Assembly: GCF_009807035.1 (NCBI RefSeq)
Contig: NZ_WUBI01000004.1
Location: forward strand, 610,408 to 674,407
Direction: 5' to 3'
From: Paenibacillus dendrobii
GTDB taxonomy: Bacteria > Bacillota > Bacilli > Paenibacillales > Paenibacillaceae
DNA: 64,000 nucleotides
Positions 25,490 through 33,795 of this stretch are shown here, in pieces; position 1 is the first letter of the stretch, and every line of letters begins with the position of its first letter. Below the pieces are notes generated by a model. It was given only the letters and a program-made list of their open reading frames with translations, made no database searches and was not told where the DNA came from. The position numbers and the translations under genes were made by a program.

Positions 25490-27400
25490 ATGAAGAGAAA
25501 TGCGTTTCTCAAAATGGGCTCTGCGCTTTTGGCATGCAGCGTCGTATTTTCTGCGGCCGTACCAGCCTGGGCGGATAGCGCGGCGGCGGACAAGCTGATA
25601 TTTAAAGTGAAAACAGGCAGCACGGCAGCCTACATGAACGGAAAACAAGAAAAGATCGTAAAGCCATATATAGATCATGGAACCGTGATGGTTCCTCTAG
25701 GCTTGTTCAAGCGGACTTTCGGCAGCGAGGTGCGACTGGAAAATTCCAATGTTGTTAAAGTGACATACGGCGCGCATGCGATATCAATGACGATTGGCAG
25801 CCAACTGGCTTGGGTAGACGGTCGCAAGGTGAAGCTTGATGCGGCGCCGGCTATGGTATCAGGGACATTGATGGTTCCTCTGAGATTGGTTGCCGAAGGG
25901 ATCGGGGCCAGCATAGCACCAGAAAGCACGGGTTCTCTGGTAGTTAGTCTTAGCCCTTCCGACGATGCCGTGGATGATGAGGATGTAGGTATTGACGCGG
26001 ATCTTGGCAAAACCAAAATCGGCAACAGCTTCTATCAATGGACAATGAATTACCCGAGCGGTTTGATTCTCGGGGGCGGCGAGCAGGATGAAAGCATTGT
26101 ATCGTTCAGCGATTCCGAGGATACCTATTATTTCGAAGTGCATGCGACGGATCAGGATGTGAAACTGGATGCAGACGAGCTTCTGAGCATGCTGGTGGAA
26201 GATGCCAAAGATGCCGGTGAGATCGTTGTTGACCGGGAGAGCTTTTCACAGGCCAAGGTGCCTTATGCCCGTATGATCGCCAAAGACGGGGATGGGACCT
26301 TCTGGGAAAGCCGGATGTACTACAATAATGACCGATTGTACGAAGTGTATTTTGCCGATCTGAAGGCCACGAATTATAAGGATCTCAAGAAATACGCCGG
26401 ACTTTTGAATTCATTCAATACCAGCTATAATGCATCTGATAAGACGGTCAAGGATCTATCTACAGTCAAAAAGGGCATGCGCCGCGAATATAATGATGAT
26501 TACGGCATTTCGTTGGATGTGCCTGCGGGCTGGAGCATTGATAATACCAATATGTATTACGAGGGCAAAGAAGGCAGCTATCTGAGCCTGAATGTATCTT
26601 CCGCTCCGAAAGGATCCAGCATAGAGCAATGGAGCCAAGAACTGCAATCTTGGTTGAAGGATTCCTTCGTGACGGATTCGTATCAAATCGTCTCCACGTC
26701 TCCTATTGAGATATCCGGGGAGCAGGGACTCGTCAATGAGGTCAGATACAACTACGGAGATGGGTGGATGACGGAATATGAGGTGATGGTGCTGCATAAC
26801 GGCTACCGTTATTATGCCGAGTACTCCGTGCCCGAGAAACAGAAGGATGACTTGAACAAGTTCAAGGATTTGATGAAATCCATTGATATTGATTTCGATG
26901 TGGTGTCCGATACCTTCGGAAATATGGAAGAAGACGCGTTCCTGATCAACCGATCCAAGACGACAACCAAGACATCCAAGGCTTATCAGTATCAAATCAG
27001 CGTTCCGCAGTACTGGACAGCCAATCAGGACAAATTCGAAAGGTCACCTGTAGAGTATCAGTTCGTAGGCGGACGCTTCCGGATTACGGCCGAAAAATCG
27101 ACTTCTTTGGAAGCAACGGTCAGCCAATTGAAGTCATACTACACGGAGGCGGCAAAATATCAAAAGGATCTCAAGGTGGAGAAGACGGAAAACATTACGT
27201 TTGCCGGCGAGCCTGCGGTCTCGATTACGCTGCATCAGGTGAAAGACGGCATTCCATACAGCGCGCGCCAAATTTTGCTGCAGAAAAACGATATCGTCTA
27301 TACGATCAGCACATCTTTGAATGATGCGAATGCGACGGCCTCACAAAAGGATGCACTGGAGCAAGCGCTCAAGTCATTTACCTTGACAGAAGCCAAGTAG
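25490..27400 (+). CDS. secreted stalk-domain protein with three PsbP-like repeats
   Basis: Exported protein of 636 residues. Signal peptide ending near VPAWADS, one copper-amine-oxidase-N-like stalk domain (about 30-150; paired strands ending MVPLGLF and MVPLRLV), an acidic linker, then three related modules each opening with a YxxxxxxPxGW-like strand (YQWTMNYPSG, YGISLDVPAGW, YQYQISVPQYW). ATG 25490 follows GGGAG; a frame opening at 25466 overlaps the protease stop codon. Forms a two-gene unit with the HtrA-like protease. The stalk domain is wall-associated in Paenibacillaceae; the repeats' role is unknown. Confidence 0.75.
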   Translation: MKRNAFLKMGSALLACSVVFSAAVPAWADSAAADKLIFKVKTGSTAAYMNGKQEKIVKPYIDHGTVMVPLGLFKRTFGSEVRLENSNVVKVTYGAHAISMTIGSQLAWVDGRKVKLDAAPAMVSGTLMVPLRLVAEGIGASIAPESTGSLVVSLSPSDDAVDDEDVGIDADLGKTKIGNSFYQWTMNYPSGLILGGGEQDESIVSFSDSEDTYYFEVHATDQDVKLDADELLSMLVEDAKDAGEIVVDRESFSQAKVPYARMIAKDGDGTFWESRMYYNNDRLYEVYFADLKATNYKDLKKYAGLLNSFNTSYNASDKTVKDLSTVKKGMRREYNDDYGISLDVPAGWSIDNTNMYYEGKEGSYLSLNVSSAPKGSSIEQWSQELQSWLKDSFVTDSYQIVSTSPIEISGEQGLVNEVRYNYGDGWMTEYEVMVLHNGYRYYAEYSVPEKQKDDLNKFKDLMKSIDIDFDVVSDTFGNMEEDAFLINRSKTTTKTSKAYQYQISVPQYWTANQDKFERSPVEYQFVGGRFRITAEKSTSLEATVSQLKSYYTEAAKYQKDLKVEKTENITFAGEPAVSITLHQVKDGIPYSARQILLQKNDIVYTISTSLNDANATASQKDALEQALKSFTLTEAK

Positions 27401-27477
27401 GGTTCGCAGCCATAGCTGTCATCTGGCGAATCATCAACAATCATTTTCGCAATGATCCAATGTTATAGATTCTTTTG

Positions 27478-27512
27478 AAAAAAAGCAGCTCGGTTTATGA
27501 GCTGCTTTTTAT
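27478..27512 (+). terminator. intrinsic terminator after the stalk-domain gene
   Basis: Stem AAAAGCAGCTC/GAGCTGCTTTT with a seven-base loop and T-run. The remaining 290 bases to the next gene (27513-27801) hold nothing I can identify. Confidence 0.88.
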
Positions 27513-27801
27513 TTGATATCAGTACGATAAAGTTTGTGGAGATTGTAAAGCACTGCCGTGAGAAAAGCTCCCGATAAATTGACTGGCTAAAGGAAGACTT
27601 GGCATCGAAGAGATATTGTTCATTCGTTAGATTGCTCTAGAGTGAAGTGGTTTTTGGAAATTAATTTTATTAAGTTAAAGTTTCATCAAATTAATAGACG
27701 CCCTTTGTCCGTTCGCGTTGGTCTGTGTTGACAGGTACGCCGTCCAGTTAAGTGAAAGTAGAACTGGAACTGGACTGGTGTATTAAAAAGGGATATGGAA
27801 A

Positions 27802-28974
27802 TTAATCAGCTGCTTGAACCTCAGTACGCCGAGATGTCATGCCTGACAATACAAAGGTAGCGATGATCGCAATCATTACGCCGAGTGCGCCGAACCAGGT
27901 TATAGAGGCCAGTGACACATGACCAACGATTAATCCGCCGATCCCGGCTCCGACGGCCATGGACAGCTGCATGGTGGATTGATTCAGGCTTAGCATGACA
28001 CCCGAGGATTCAGGGGCGAGCGAAACCAGGTTAAACTGTTGCGTCGGACCGGATGACCAAGCGGCGAAAGACCACAGAATCAGAATGGCAAATACGGCAG
28101 CAACCGAATGCCCGGCGAAGGAAAGCAGAATTAGTGAAATGATATGAATCAGCATTCCGGAAGCAAGCGTAAACGTTATTCCCCGTTTGTCTGCGCTGTA
28201 GCCCCCGGCCTTGGAACCAATCAGGCTGGCAATACCGAAAACAAGCAGTGCTGCACTAAGCAATGAATCATTTAAATGAGTTACCTCAAGCAAAAAAGGC
28301 GAGATGTACGTATAGGCGAGAGAGTAACCCCCGAGCCAGAAAAATGTAATCCCTAACGCAACCGCAACCTGGGGTCTCTTTAACAATGCGAATTGCTTGA
28401 TCAGAGGTATCGGTTTATCGCCCTTCATGCGAGGAATGGAGACAGCAATGACGACCATAGCCACAATACCGACCAGCGCTATGGCCAGGAAAACCGTCTT
28501 CCAGCCAAAAGCCGTGGACACCATTCTGCCTAGAGGGACGCCAATAATAAGTGATGCCGTAAAGCCCATCGTCACGGTTGCAATCGAACCGGCTTGTTTG
28601 CCGGGGGGCGCAATTTTAGCGGCAATGCTTAACGCAGTAACGACCACCATGCCCGCTCCTAGAGCCATGATGATCCGGGCTGCGATAAAGAGAGCAAAGC
28701 CGGGCAAGGCGAATGACAGCAGATTGGCTGCAATGAAGAGCCCAAGGGAATAAAGCAGCAGCTTACGCCGGTCCATTTTGGCAGTTAACGCCATTAGGAA
28801 CGGAGTTCCAATCGCATAGGCTAGGGAAAAGACCGTAATAAGCTGGCCTGCTGCCGCAACGCTCGTGCCCAGCGTTTCTGCAATCCGGTCCAAAATCCCG
28901 GAAATAACATATTCGGATGTTCCCACCAAGAAGCTGATCAGTGCAAGAACATATACTTTCCACGTGCTTTCCAT
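27802..28974 (-). CDS. MFS transporter, DHA1 family, 12 helices (ArsR-linked)
   Basis: Efflux transporter of 390 residues with about 12 membrane helices, motif A-like segment ALTAKMDRRKLLL after helix 2 and motif C-like GFTASLIIGVPLGRMV in helix 5, resembling the AraJ/PbuE/YdhP group that exports small metabolites or drugs. TAGGAGAG precedes ATG 28974. It lies downstream of an arsR-type gene on the same strand, with two copies of an arsR-type operator in the gap, so it is very likely repressed by that regulator. Substrate unknown. Confidence 0.85.
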   Translation of the reverse strand: MESTWKVYVLALISFLVGTSEYVISGILDRIAETLGTSVAAAGQLITVFSLAYAIGTPFLMALTAKMDRRKLLLYSLGLFIAANLLSFALPGFALFIAARIIMALGAGMVVVTALSIAAKIAPPGKQAGSIATVTMGFTASLIIGVPLGRMVSTAFGWKTVFLAIALVGIVAMVVIAVSIPRMKGDKPIPLIKQFALLKRPQVAVALGITFFWLGGYSLAYTYISPFLLEVTHLNDSLLSAALLVFGIASLIGSKAGGYSADKRGITFTLASGMLIHIISLILLSFAGHSVAAVFAILILWSFAAWSSGPTQQFNLVSLAPESSGVMLSLNQSTMQLSMAVGAGIGGLIVGHVSLASITWFGALGVMIAIIATFVLSGMTSRRTEVQAAD

Positions 28975-29008
28975 GTTTTCACTCTCCTAGTATGATTTCA
29001 AATACTAT

Positions 29009-29028
29009 ATTTTTAAAAATATCGAAAT
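29009..29028. promoter_or_regulatory. putative ArsR operator, copy 1 (before MFS gene)
   Basis: Minus-strand ATTTCGATATTTTTAAAAAT; matches the element upstream of arsR (29461-29480) at 18 of 20 positions, with one arm degraded. About 35 bases before the transporter start codon. Confidence 0.5.
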
Positions 29029-29042
29029 ATAAATCGAAAAAT

Positions 29043-29078
29043 TTAATCCAACAGGTAAGGTGCGTATCTAACAGCGAT
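29043..29078 (-). pseudogene. remnant of an arsR-type gene 3' end
   Basis: Read on the minus strand these bases encode IAVRYAPYLLD plus a TAA stop, matching the real arsR end IAAKYAPYLLE plus TGA. Four of seven codon differences, counting the stop, are synonymous and the others conservative (A/V, K/R, E/D), as expected if the fragment comes from a once-functional homologue rather than a decayed exact copy. Upstream on the minus strand the frame is broken by a TGA. Confidence 0.65.
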
Positions 29079-29117
29079 TCACTTGCGATGCTCTCGTAAT
29101 ATATTTTGAACAACTAT

Positions 29118-29137
29118 ATTTCTAAGAATATCGAAAT
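29118..29137. promoter_or_regulatory. putative ArsR operator, copy 2
   Basis: Minus-strand ATTTCGATATTCTTAGAAAT, an intact ATTTC-N10-GAAAT dyad matching the arsR-upstream element at 18 of 20 positions, located just after the arsR stop. Confidence 0.55.
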
Positions 29138-29152
29138 AACGGTCAAAAAAAT

Positions 29153-29431
29153 TCACTCCAGCAGGTATGGGGCGTATTTAGCAGCGATTTCCTTGTCCAA
29201 ACTGTAGTATATGAAGGTTCCCTCTTTGCGGGAGGTCAGTAGTCCGGATTCTGCCATTTGCTTCAGATGATGAGACAACGTGGAGATGGCTACGGTCTGC
29301 AATTTGTCTTCCAAGACGGAGCAGCATTGATCGCTTTCTTGTTTCAAGAGCAGAGCGATCTTCAGACGGGTGGGTTCTCCGAGCGCTTTGTAGATTTTGA
29401 CGGCTTGCTGTTGATCTTTATGTTCTTTCAT
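29153..29431 (-). CDS. ArsR/SmtB-family transcriptional repressor
   Basis: Winged-helix regulator of 92 residues: ALGEPTRLKIALLLKQ helix 1-2 region, recognition helix AISTLSHHLKQMAESGLL, and beta wing RKEGTFIYYSLD. Paired cysteines CC in SDQCCSVLEDKL sit near the classic alpha-3 metal site, but the ELCVC motif itself is absent, so metal sensing is uncertain. Strong TCAGGAGG before ATG 29431. It precedes an MFS efflux gene on the same strand. A dyad of the type expected for its operator lies 30-50 bases upstream and is repeated twice before the transporter. Confidence 0.9.
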   Translation of the reverse strand: MKEHKDQQQAVKIYKALGEPTRLKIALLLKQESDQCCSVLEDKLQTVAISTLSHHLKQMAESGLLTSRKEGTFIYYSLDKEIAAKYAPYLLE

Positions 29432-29460
29432 GCGATCCCAACCTCCTGAAGAATGATTAT

Positions 29461-29480
29461 ATTTCGATATTTGTAGAAAT
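29461..29480. promoter_or_regulatory. putative ArsR autoregulatory operator
   Basis: ATTTC-GATATTTGTA-GAAAT dyad 30 bases upstream of the arsR start. Repeated at 29118-29137 and 29009-29028 in opposite orientation. Confidence 0.6.
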
Positions 29481-29618
29481 AATGTATCATATGGATTTGG
29501 TTTCGTAAACCCTCAATTCACAATCATGGAAAAAATATTAACTTTAATATTGCCCGCATGGACGAGTAGAAATGTATATAGGACAACGAATCCATGAACT
29601 GGAGTAAGGCATGTGATG

Positions 29619-29646
29619 CATCCGACAAGATTGTTCCTGTCGGATG
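29619..29646. other. stable hairpin without T-run
   Basis: Perfect nine-base stem CATCCGACA/TGTCGGATG with a ten-base loop in the 371-base gap between arsR and the U32 gene (29432-29802). No T-run, so not a standard terminator; it may be an RNA structure in the U32 leader. Nothing else convincing in this gap. Confidence 0.45.
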
Positions 29647-29802
29647 TGAAGTTGTCAGGCCTTTCCTGTAGTTCAATTTATAATAGGTAGAAGGATCGTC
29701 TGATGTCTGGTAAACTAGATAAGTTAAATCAGAGGACGCTAGAGCCACCGTTTAATAATAGATTTAAGTACAGCCGGCCGTGGCCGGTTCGGGAGGATAT
29801 AG

Positions 29803-32316
29803 ATGAACACAATATCATTACGTAGGGAAGATGTGGAGCTGCTCGCGCCGGCTGGTGACTGGGATTGCATGAGGGCAGCGGTAGCCAATGGAGCGGATGC
29901 GATCTTTTTCGGTGTGGAAAAGTTTAACGCCCGTGCACGTGCCAATAACTTTTTGATGGCTGAGCTTCCGGAGATTATGGCCTTCTTGCACAGTTATGGC
30001 GTGAAGGGCTTTTTGACGTTTAATATTTTGGTGTTTGAGAACGAATTGGAAGACGCGAAGGAACTGATCGATGCATGCGTTGACGCAGGTGTTGATGCAG
30101 TTATCGTTCAGGATTTAGGTCTGGTGAAGCTGATCCGCGAAATTTCGCCGGATTTTCCGATTCACGGCTCCACGCAAATGACGATTACTTCGCCGGAAGC
30201 GGTGGAGTTTACGAAGCCTTGGGGGATGGAACGCGTCGTTCTTGGCCGCGAAAACAACCTCAAGCAGATTCAGAAAATCGGCGAGCAGGCCAAACTGCCC
30301 ATGGAAGTCTTCGTACATGGCGCGCTGTGCGTGTCCTACTCAGGTCAGTGTCTGACCTCCGAAATGTGGGGCGGACGCTCGGCGAACCGCGGCGAATGTG
30401 CGCAAGCTTGCCGCCTGCCGTATGACCTAATGGTGGATGGCGTGCAAAAGCCGATGGGAGATGTCACATATTTGCTATCTCCAAAGGATTTGGCTGCGAT
30501 TGATCTGATGCCGGAACTGATTGAAGCGGGCGTAACATCATTCAAAATTGAAGGCCGTCTGAAGAGCCCGGAATATGTTGCCAATGTGGTGAGTAAATAC
30601 CGCAAAGCCATTGACCGTTACTTTGAGGGAGACCAAACTAAGCCTAGCGAGGAAGAAATGCGCGAGCTGCAGCAGAGCTTTTCGCGCGGCTTCACGCACG
30701 GCTTCCTGGAGGGTACGAATAATAAAAAGCTGGTGGACGGGACGTTCCCGAAAAGCCGCGGCGTCTATGTCGGCCGAGTGGAACAAATTCTGCGTGACGG
30801 CGTAGTCTGCCGAATCGAAGCTCCACTGAAACGGGGCGACGGCATCGTATTTGATGCCGGCGATCCGACGAAGAAGGAAGAAGGCGGACGTATCTACGAT
30901 CTTCGCCGTAAAGGCGTGAAGCTCGAAGGCGAAGCCGGAGAAGGATGGATCGTCGATATCGTTCCTGGCCGTAATGACGTGGATCTGCAAAAGGTCCATG
31001 TCGGCGACCGCATCTGGAAGACCAATGACCCTGCGCTGGACAAGCGCTTGCGTCAGACCTTTGAGACGGAGAAGCCCTACCGGGTCTTCCCGGTGCATGT
31101 GAAGGCGTTCGGCCATGCTGGCGGCCTGCTGACCACAGTCTGGACCGATGTGCAGAAAGGCACGACGGTTCAGGTGGATTCGGAGCTGGAACTGGAAGTC
31201 GCCAAGAAACGGCCGATGGATTATGCTCTGCTGGAAGAGCAGTTCGGCCGTTTGGGCGGCACCGTGTTCCAGCTGGAGCAGCTTGACGTCGACCTGCAGG
31301 GCGACGTCATCGTGCCGATGCGCGAGCTGAACAGCATCCGCCGCCGTGCGGTGGAGCTGCTCGAAGGCGAGCGTCCGAAGCCGCCCGTATACGTGAAACG
31401 GGCGGCCACGGTGTACGGTGATGCGGCGCATAGCGCAGCGCCGGTTGCACGCGGTGAGGCGAAGCTCACCGCGCTGTGCCGCAGCCTCCCACAGGTGGAG
31501 GCTGCGCTCGAAGCTGGCGTAGAATTCATATACGCCGACTTCGAGTTCATCAAGCAGTTCAAGGAAGCGGTAGAAACCGTTCGTGCCGCCGGCAAGCGGA
31601 TCGCGCTGGTAACCCCGCGCATCCATATGCCGATCGAGAACGGCATCCACAAGAACATCCTGCGCCTCCAGCCGGACGCCGTACTGGTGCGCAACACCGG
31701 CGCGCTGTACTTCTACCTGCGCGAACGGATGCTGAACCCGGATGCCAAGCATCCAGAGCTGATCGGCGATTTCTCGCTCAACATCGCCAACCATAAAGCG
31801 GTGGATCTGTTCCTCGAAGCCGGATGTGACACCGTCACGCCGTCTTATGACCTGAACATCCAACAGATGGTTGACCTGCTCGGCCGCTCGGATACCTCGC
31901 GGATGGAAGTCGTCATTCATCAGCATCTGCCGATGTTCCATACCGAGCATTGCGTATACTGTACCTTCCTGAGCGAAGGCACGGATTACACCAACTGCGG
32001 CCGTCCATGCGAAGAGCATCGAGTCTCGCTGCAGGACCGCATCGGCATGTCCCACCCGGTACGGGTGGATGAAGGCTGCCGGAACACGGTCTACAATGCT
32101 ATTGAGCAGTCCGGCGCCGAATATCTGGCCAACTTCATGGAGCTGGGCGTAGCCAACTATCGCGTCGAGTTCCTCGAGGAAACACCGGATCAAGTCCATG
32201 AGGTCATTGACCTCTACAACCGCGCTTTGCGCGGCGAGATCAGCGGCACGCAGGTATGGAAGACGCTGAAAGCAACCAACCAGCTTGGGGTTACCCGGGG
32301 GCAGTTGGTGAAATAG
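29803..32316 (+). CDS. U32 family protein (RlhA-like, two-part, 837 aa)
   Basis: Member of the U32 'peptidase' family, several of which are iron-sulfur RNA hydroxylation enzymes. The N-terminal U32 domain shows LLAPAGDWDCMRAAVANGAD and the four-cysteine cluster of the family (GALCVSYSGQC, then CAQAC within residues about 175-205). A middle DUF3656-like part is followed by a C-terminal half with a second cysteine-rich segment (CVYCTFLSEG, NCGRPCEEH) that resembles a second U32-like module. GGGAGG precedes ATG 29803. The family relation to E. coli RlhA (23S rRNA C2501 hydroxylation) is suggestive only. Bases 31.1-31.9 kb are notably GC-rich. Confidence 0.85.
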   Translation: MNTISLRREDVELLAPAGDWDCMRAAVANGADAIFFGVEKFNARARANNFLMAELPEIMAFLHSYGVKGFLTFNILVFENELEDAKELIDACVDAGVDAVIVQDLGLVKLIREISPDFPIHGSTQMTITSPEAVEFTKPWGMERVVLGRENNLKQIQKIGEQAKLPMEVFVHGALCVSYSGQCLTSEMWGGRSANRGECAQACRLPYDLMVDGVQKPMGDVTYLLSPKDLAAIDLMPELIEAGVTSFKIEGRLKSPEYVANVVSKYRKAIDRYFEGDQTKPSEEEMRELQQSFSRGFTHGFLEGTNNKKLVDGTFPKSRGVYVGRVEQILRDGVVCRIEAPLKRGDGIVFDAGDPTKKEEGGRIYDLRRKGVKLEGEAGEGWIVDIVPGRNDVDLQKVHVGDRIWKTNDPALDKRLRQTFETEKPYRVFPVHVKAFGHAGGLLTTVWTDVQKGTTVQVDSELELEVAKKRPMDYALLEEQFGRLGGTVFQLEQLDVDLQGDVIVPMRELNSIRRRAVELLEGERPKPPVYVKRAATVYGDAAHSAAPVARGEAKLTALCRSLPQVEAALEAGVEFIYADFEFIKQFKEAVETVRAAGKRIALVTPRIHMPIENGIHKNILRLQPDAVLVRNTGALYFYLRERMLNPDAKHPELIGDFSLNIANHKAVDLFLEAGCDTVTPSYDLNIQQMVDLLGRSDTSRMEVVIHQHLPMFHTEHCVYCTFLSEGTDYTNCGRPCEEHRVSLQDRIGMSHPVRVDEGCRNTVYNAIEQSGAEYLANFMELGVANYRVEFLEETPDQVHEVIDLYNRALRGEISGTQVWKTLKATNQLGVTRGQLVK

Positions 32317-32334
32317 GACGTTTGGGATCGATAA

Positions 32335-32384
32335 AGAGCTCCTGCCTTTTCGCGATGTATGCGAATAGCAGGGGCTCTATTTTA
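32335..32384 (+). terminator. intrinsic terminator after the U32 gene
   Basis: Stem AGAGCTCCTGC/GCAGGGGCTCT (one G-T pair) with an inner TTCGC/GCGAA stem, then ATTTTAT. The rest of the 437-base gap (32385-32753) is AT-rich; TATAAT near 32695-32700 is a likely -10 box for galU, with no clear -35. Confidence 0.75.
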
Positions 32385-32753
32385 TACATAAATGCAGAAT
32401 GAAAGAGTTCATGTTCAGAAGAATGACTGAAATATCAATCTGCTGATTGAGAAGATGGACAGGAGAAAATTGATTTACTCTTTCAGAAAGATTTCTATAG
32501 AAATAATATTGGATGCCCTGCTCATCTGGGCTGCCCCATTATCCTCGTCACTACGCGCAGCGACAAGGGAGTGTATCTTTTCTTTAATCTGATACATGGT
32601 TATTTTTTTGTATGAAAAATCAGTTGATGATAGATTTTGATTAGAAGTTTTTTAATAAGACGACTTCCATTCATGCGAACCTAAGCTATGTCCGATATAA
32701 TAGGGTAAATAGATTACAGAGGTACATAATTTTCTTTACCAAGGAGCATTGTC

Positions 32754-33638
32754 ATGAAAATTCGCAAGGCCATTATTCCGGCAGCAGGACTCGGTACTCG
32801 TTTTCTTCCGGCCACGAAAGCCATGCCGAAGGAAATGCTGCCCATTGTCGATAAACCCACCATTCAATATATTATTGAGGAAGCTGTTGCTTCCGGCATT
32901 GAAGATATTATCATCGTCACAGGCAAGGGGAAGCGGGCAATTGAAGATCATTTTGACTATTCCTTTGAGCTCGAACATAACCTGACGGAAAAAGGGAAGT
33001 GGGAGCTGCTTAACGAAGTTCGCAAATCCTCCGAGATGGCAGATATTCATTATATTCGGCAAAAAGAACCGAAGGGTCTGGGGCACGCGATCTGGTGCGC
33101 ACGCAAATTCATCGGGGAAGAGCCGTTTGCCGTTCTGCTAGGGGATGACATTGTAGAGGCAAAGGTGCCCTGTCTTAAGCAGATGATGGAGGTGTATGAG
33201 CAATATCATTCGTCCATTGTAGGCGTGCAGCCTGTTCCCATAGAAGAGACCTCGCGTTACGGCATTGTAGATGCGCAGCAGATCAGTGACCGAGTATACC
33301 AAGCAGCGCGGCTTGTTGAGAAACCAGCTCCTTCTGAAGCACCATCTAACCTAGCGATCATGGGACGCTATATTCTAACTCCGCATATCTTCACGCTTTT
33401 GGAAGAGCAATCCGTTGGTGTGAACGGGGAAATCCAGTTGACCGATGCCCTGTCCAGACTTAGTGAGATGGAATCGATTTTCGCGTATCATTTTGAGGGC
33501 ATACGTCATGATGTTGGCGAGAAGATGGGGTTTATTAGAACCTCCATTCATTATGCGCTTCAGCATGAGGACCTGAAGGAAGAATTGTTGAAGTATATGA
33601 GAGAAGTGATTGAGATGGAGCGGAAGTACTCTTTATAG
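32754..33638 (+). CDS. galU: UTP-glucose-1-phosphate uridylyltransferase
   Basis: Makes UDP-glucose from UTP and glucose-1-phosphate, feeding glycan synthesis. 294 residues. N-terminal nucleotide-binding motif AIIPAAGLGTRFLPATKAMPKE, KPTIQYIIEEA, and LLGDDIV metal-binding segment are typical. Behind CCAAGGAG. Lies at the left edge of the surface-polysaccharide region and is followed by a bidirectional terminator. Equivalent to B. subtilis GtaB. Confidence 0.93.
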   Translation: MKIRKAIIPAAGLGTRFLPATKAMPKEMLPIVDKPTIQYIIEEAVASGIEDIIIVTGKGKRAIEDHFDYSFELEHNLTEKGKWELLNEVRKSSEMADIHYIRQKEPKGLGHAIWCARKFIGEEPFAVLLGDDIVEAKVPCLKQMMEVYEQYHSSIVGVQPVPIEETSRYGIVDAQQISDRVYQAARLVEKPAPSEAPSNLAIMGRYILTPHIFTLLEEQSVGVNGEIQLTDALSRLSEMESIFAYHFEGIRHDVGEKMGFIRTSIHYALQHEDLKEELLKYMREVIEMERKYSL

Positions 33639-33743
33639 TGGACCAAGGAGGGGCAAGGAAGAGCATCATTCAGTATATTCTTAAAGGAAGTTATTCCGTA
33701 TTCGGTGAGGTTATCTTTCGGGTGCGGTTTGTGCGCTAAGTAG

Positions 33744-33781
33744 AAAAAGCAGACCACGATTAATCGTGATCTGCTTTTTTA
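33744..33781. terminator. bidirectional terminator between galU and the ligase-like gene
   Basis: Near-perfect palindrome AAAAAGCAGACCACGATT / AATCGTGATCTGCTTTTTT, one mismatch, between convergent genes. Confidence 0.9.
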
Positions 33782-33795
33782 TGATGTTCCTCTAT

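Larger units (their letters stand above)
28999..29215. repeat. diverged ~110-bp tandem duplication (operator plus arsR 3' end)
   Basis: Unit 1 (about 28999-29105) matches unit 2 (about 29109-29215) at an offset of 109-110 bases. Shared landmarks are ACTATATTT, TATCGAAATA, CA(G/A)CAGGTA-type and CAGCGATT segments. Unit 2 carries the real 3' end of the arsR gene; unit 1 carries a diverged copy of that end. Each unit also holds one copy of the ATTTC-N10-GAAAT-type element. Roughly one base in five differs. Confidence 0.75.

Noticed and set aside
29524..29748. 74-codon minus-strand frame between arsR and the U32 gene
   Set aside because: No ribosome-binding site or family likeness, and it contains the hairpin at 29619-29646.
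30538..32199. Long open frame (about 550 codons) on the minus strand inside the U32 gene
   Set aside because: Antisense shadow caused by GC-rich codons; no ribosome-binding site, no recognisable motifs, and the plus-strand protein is clearly real.
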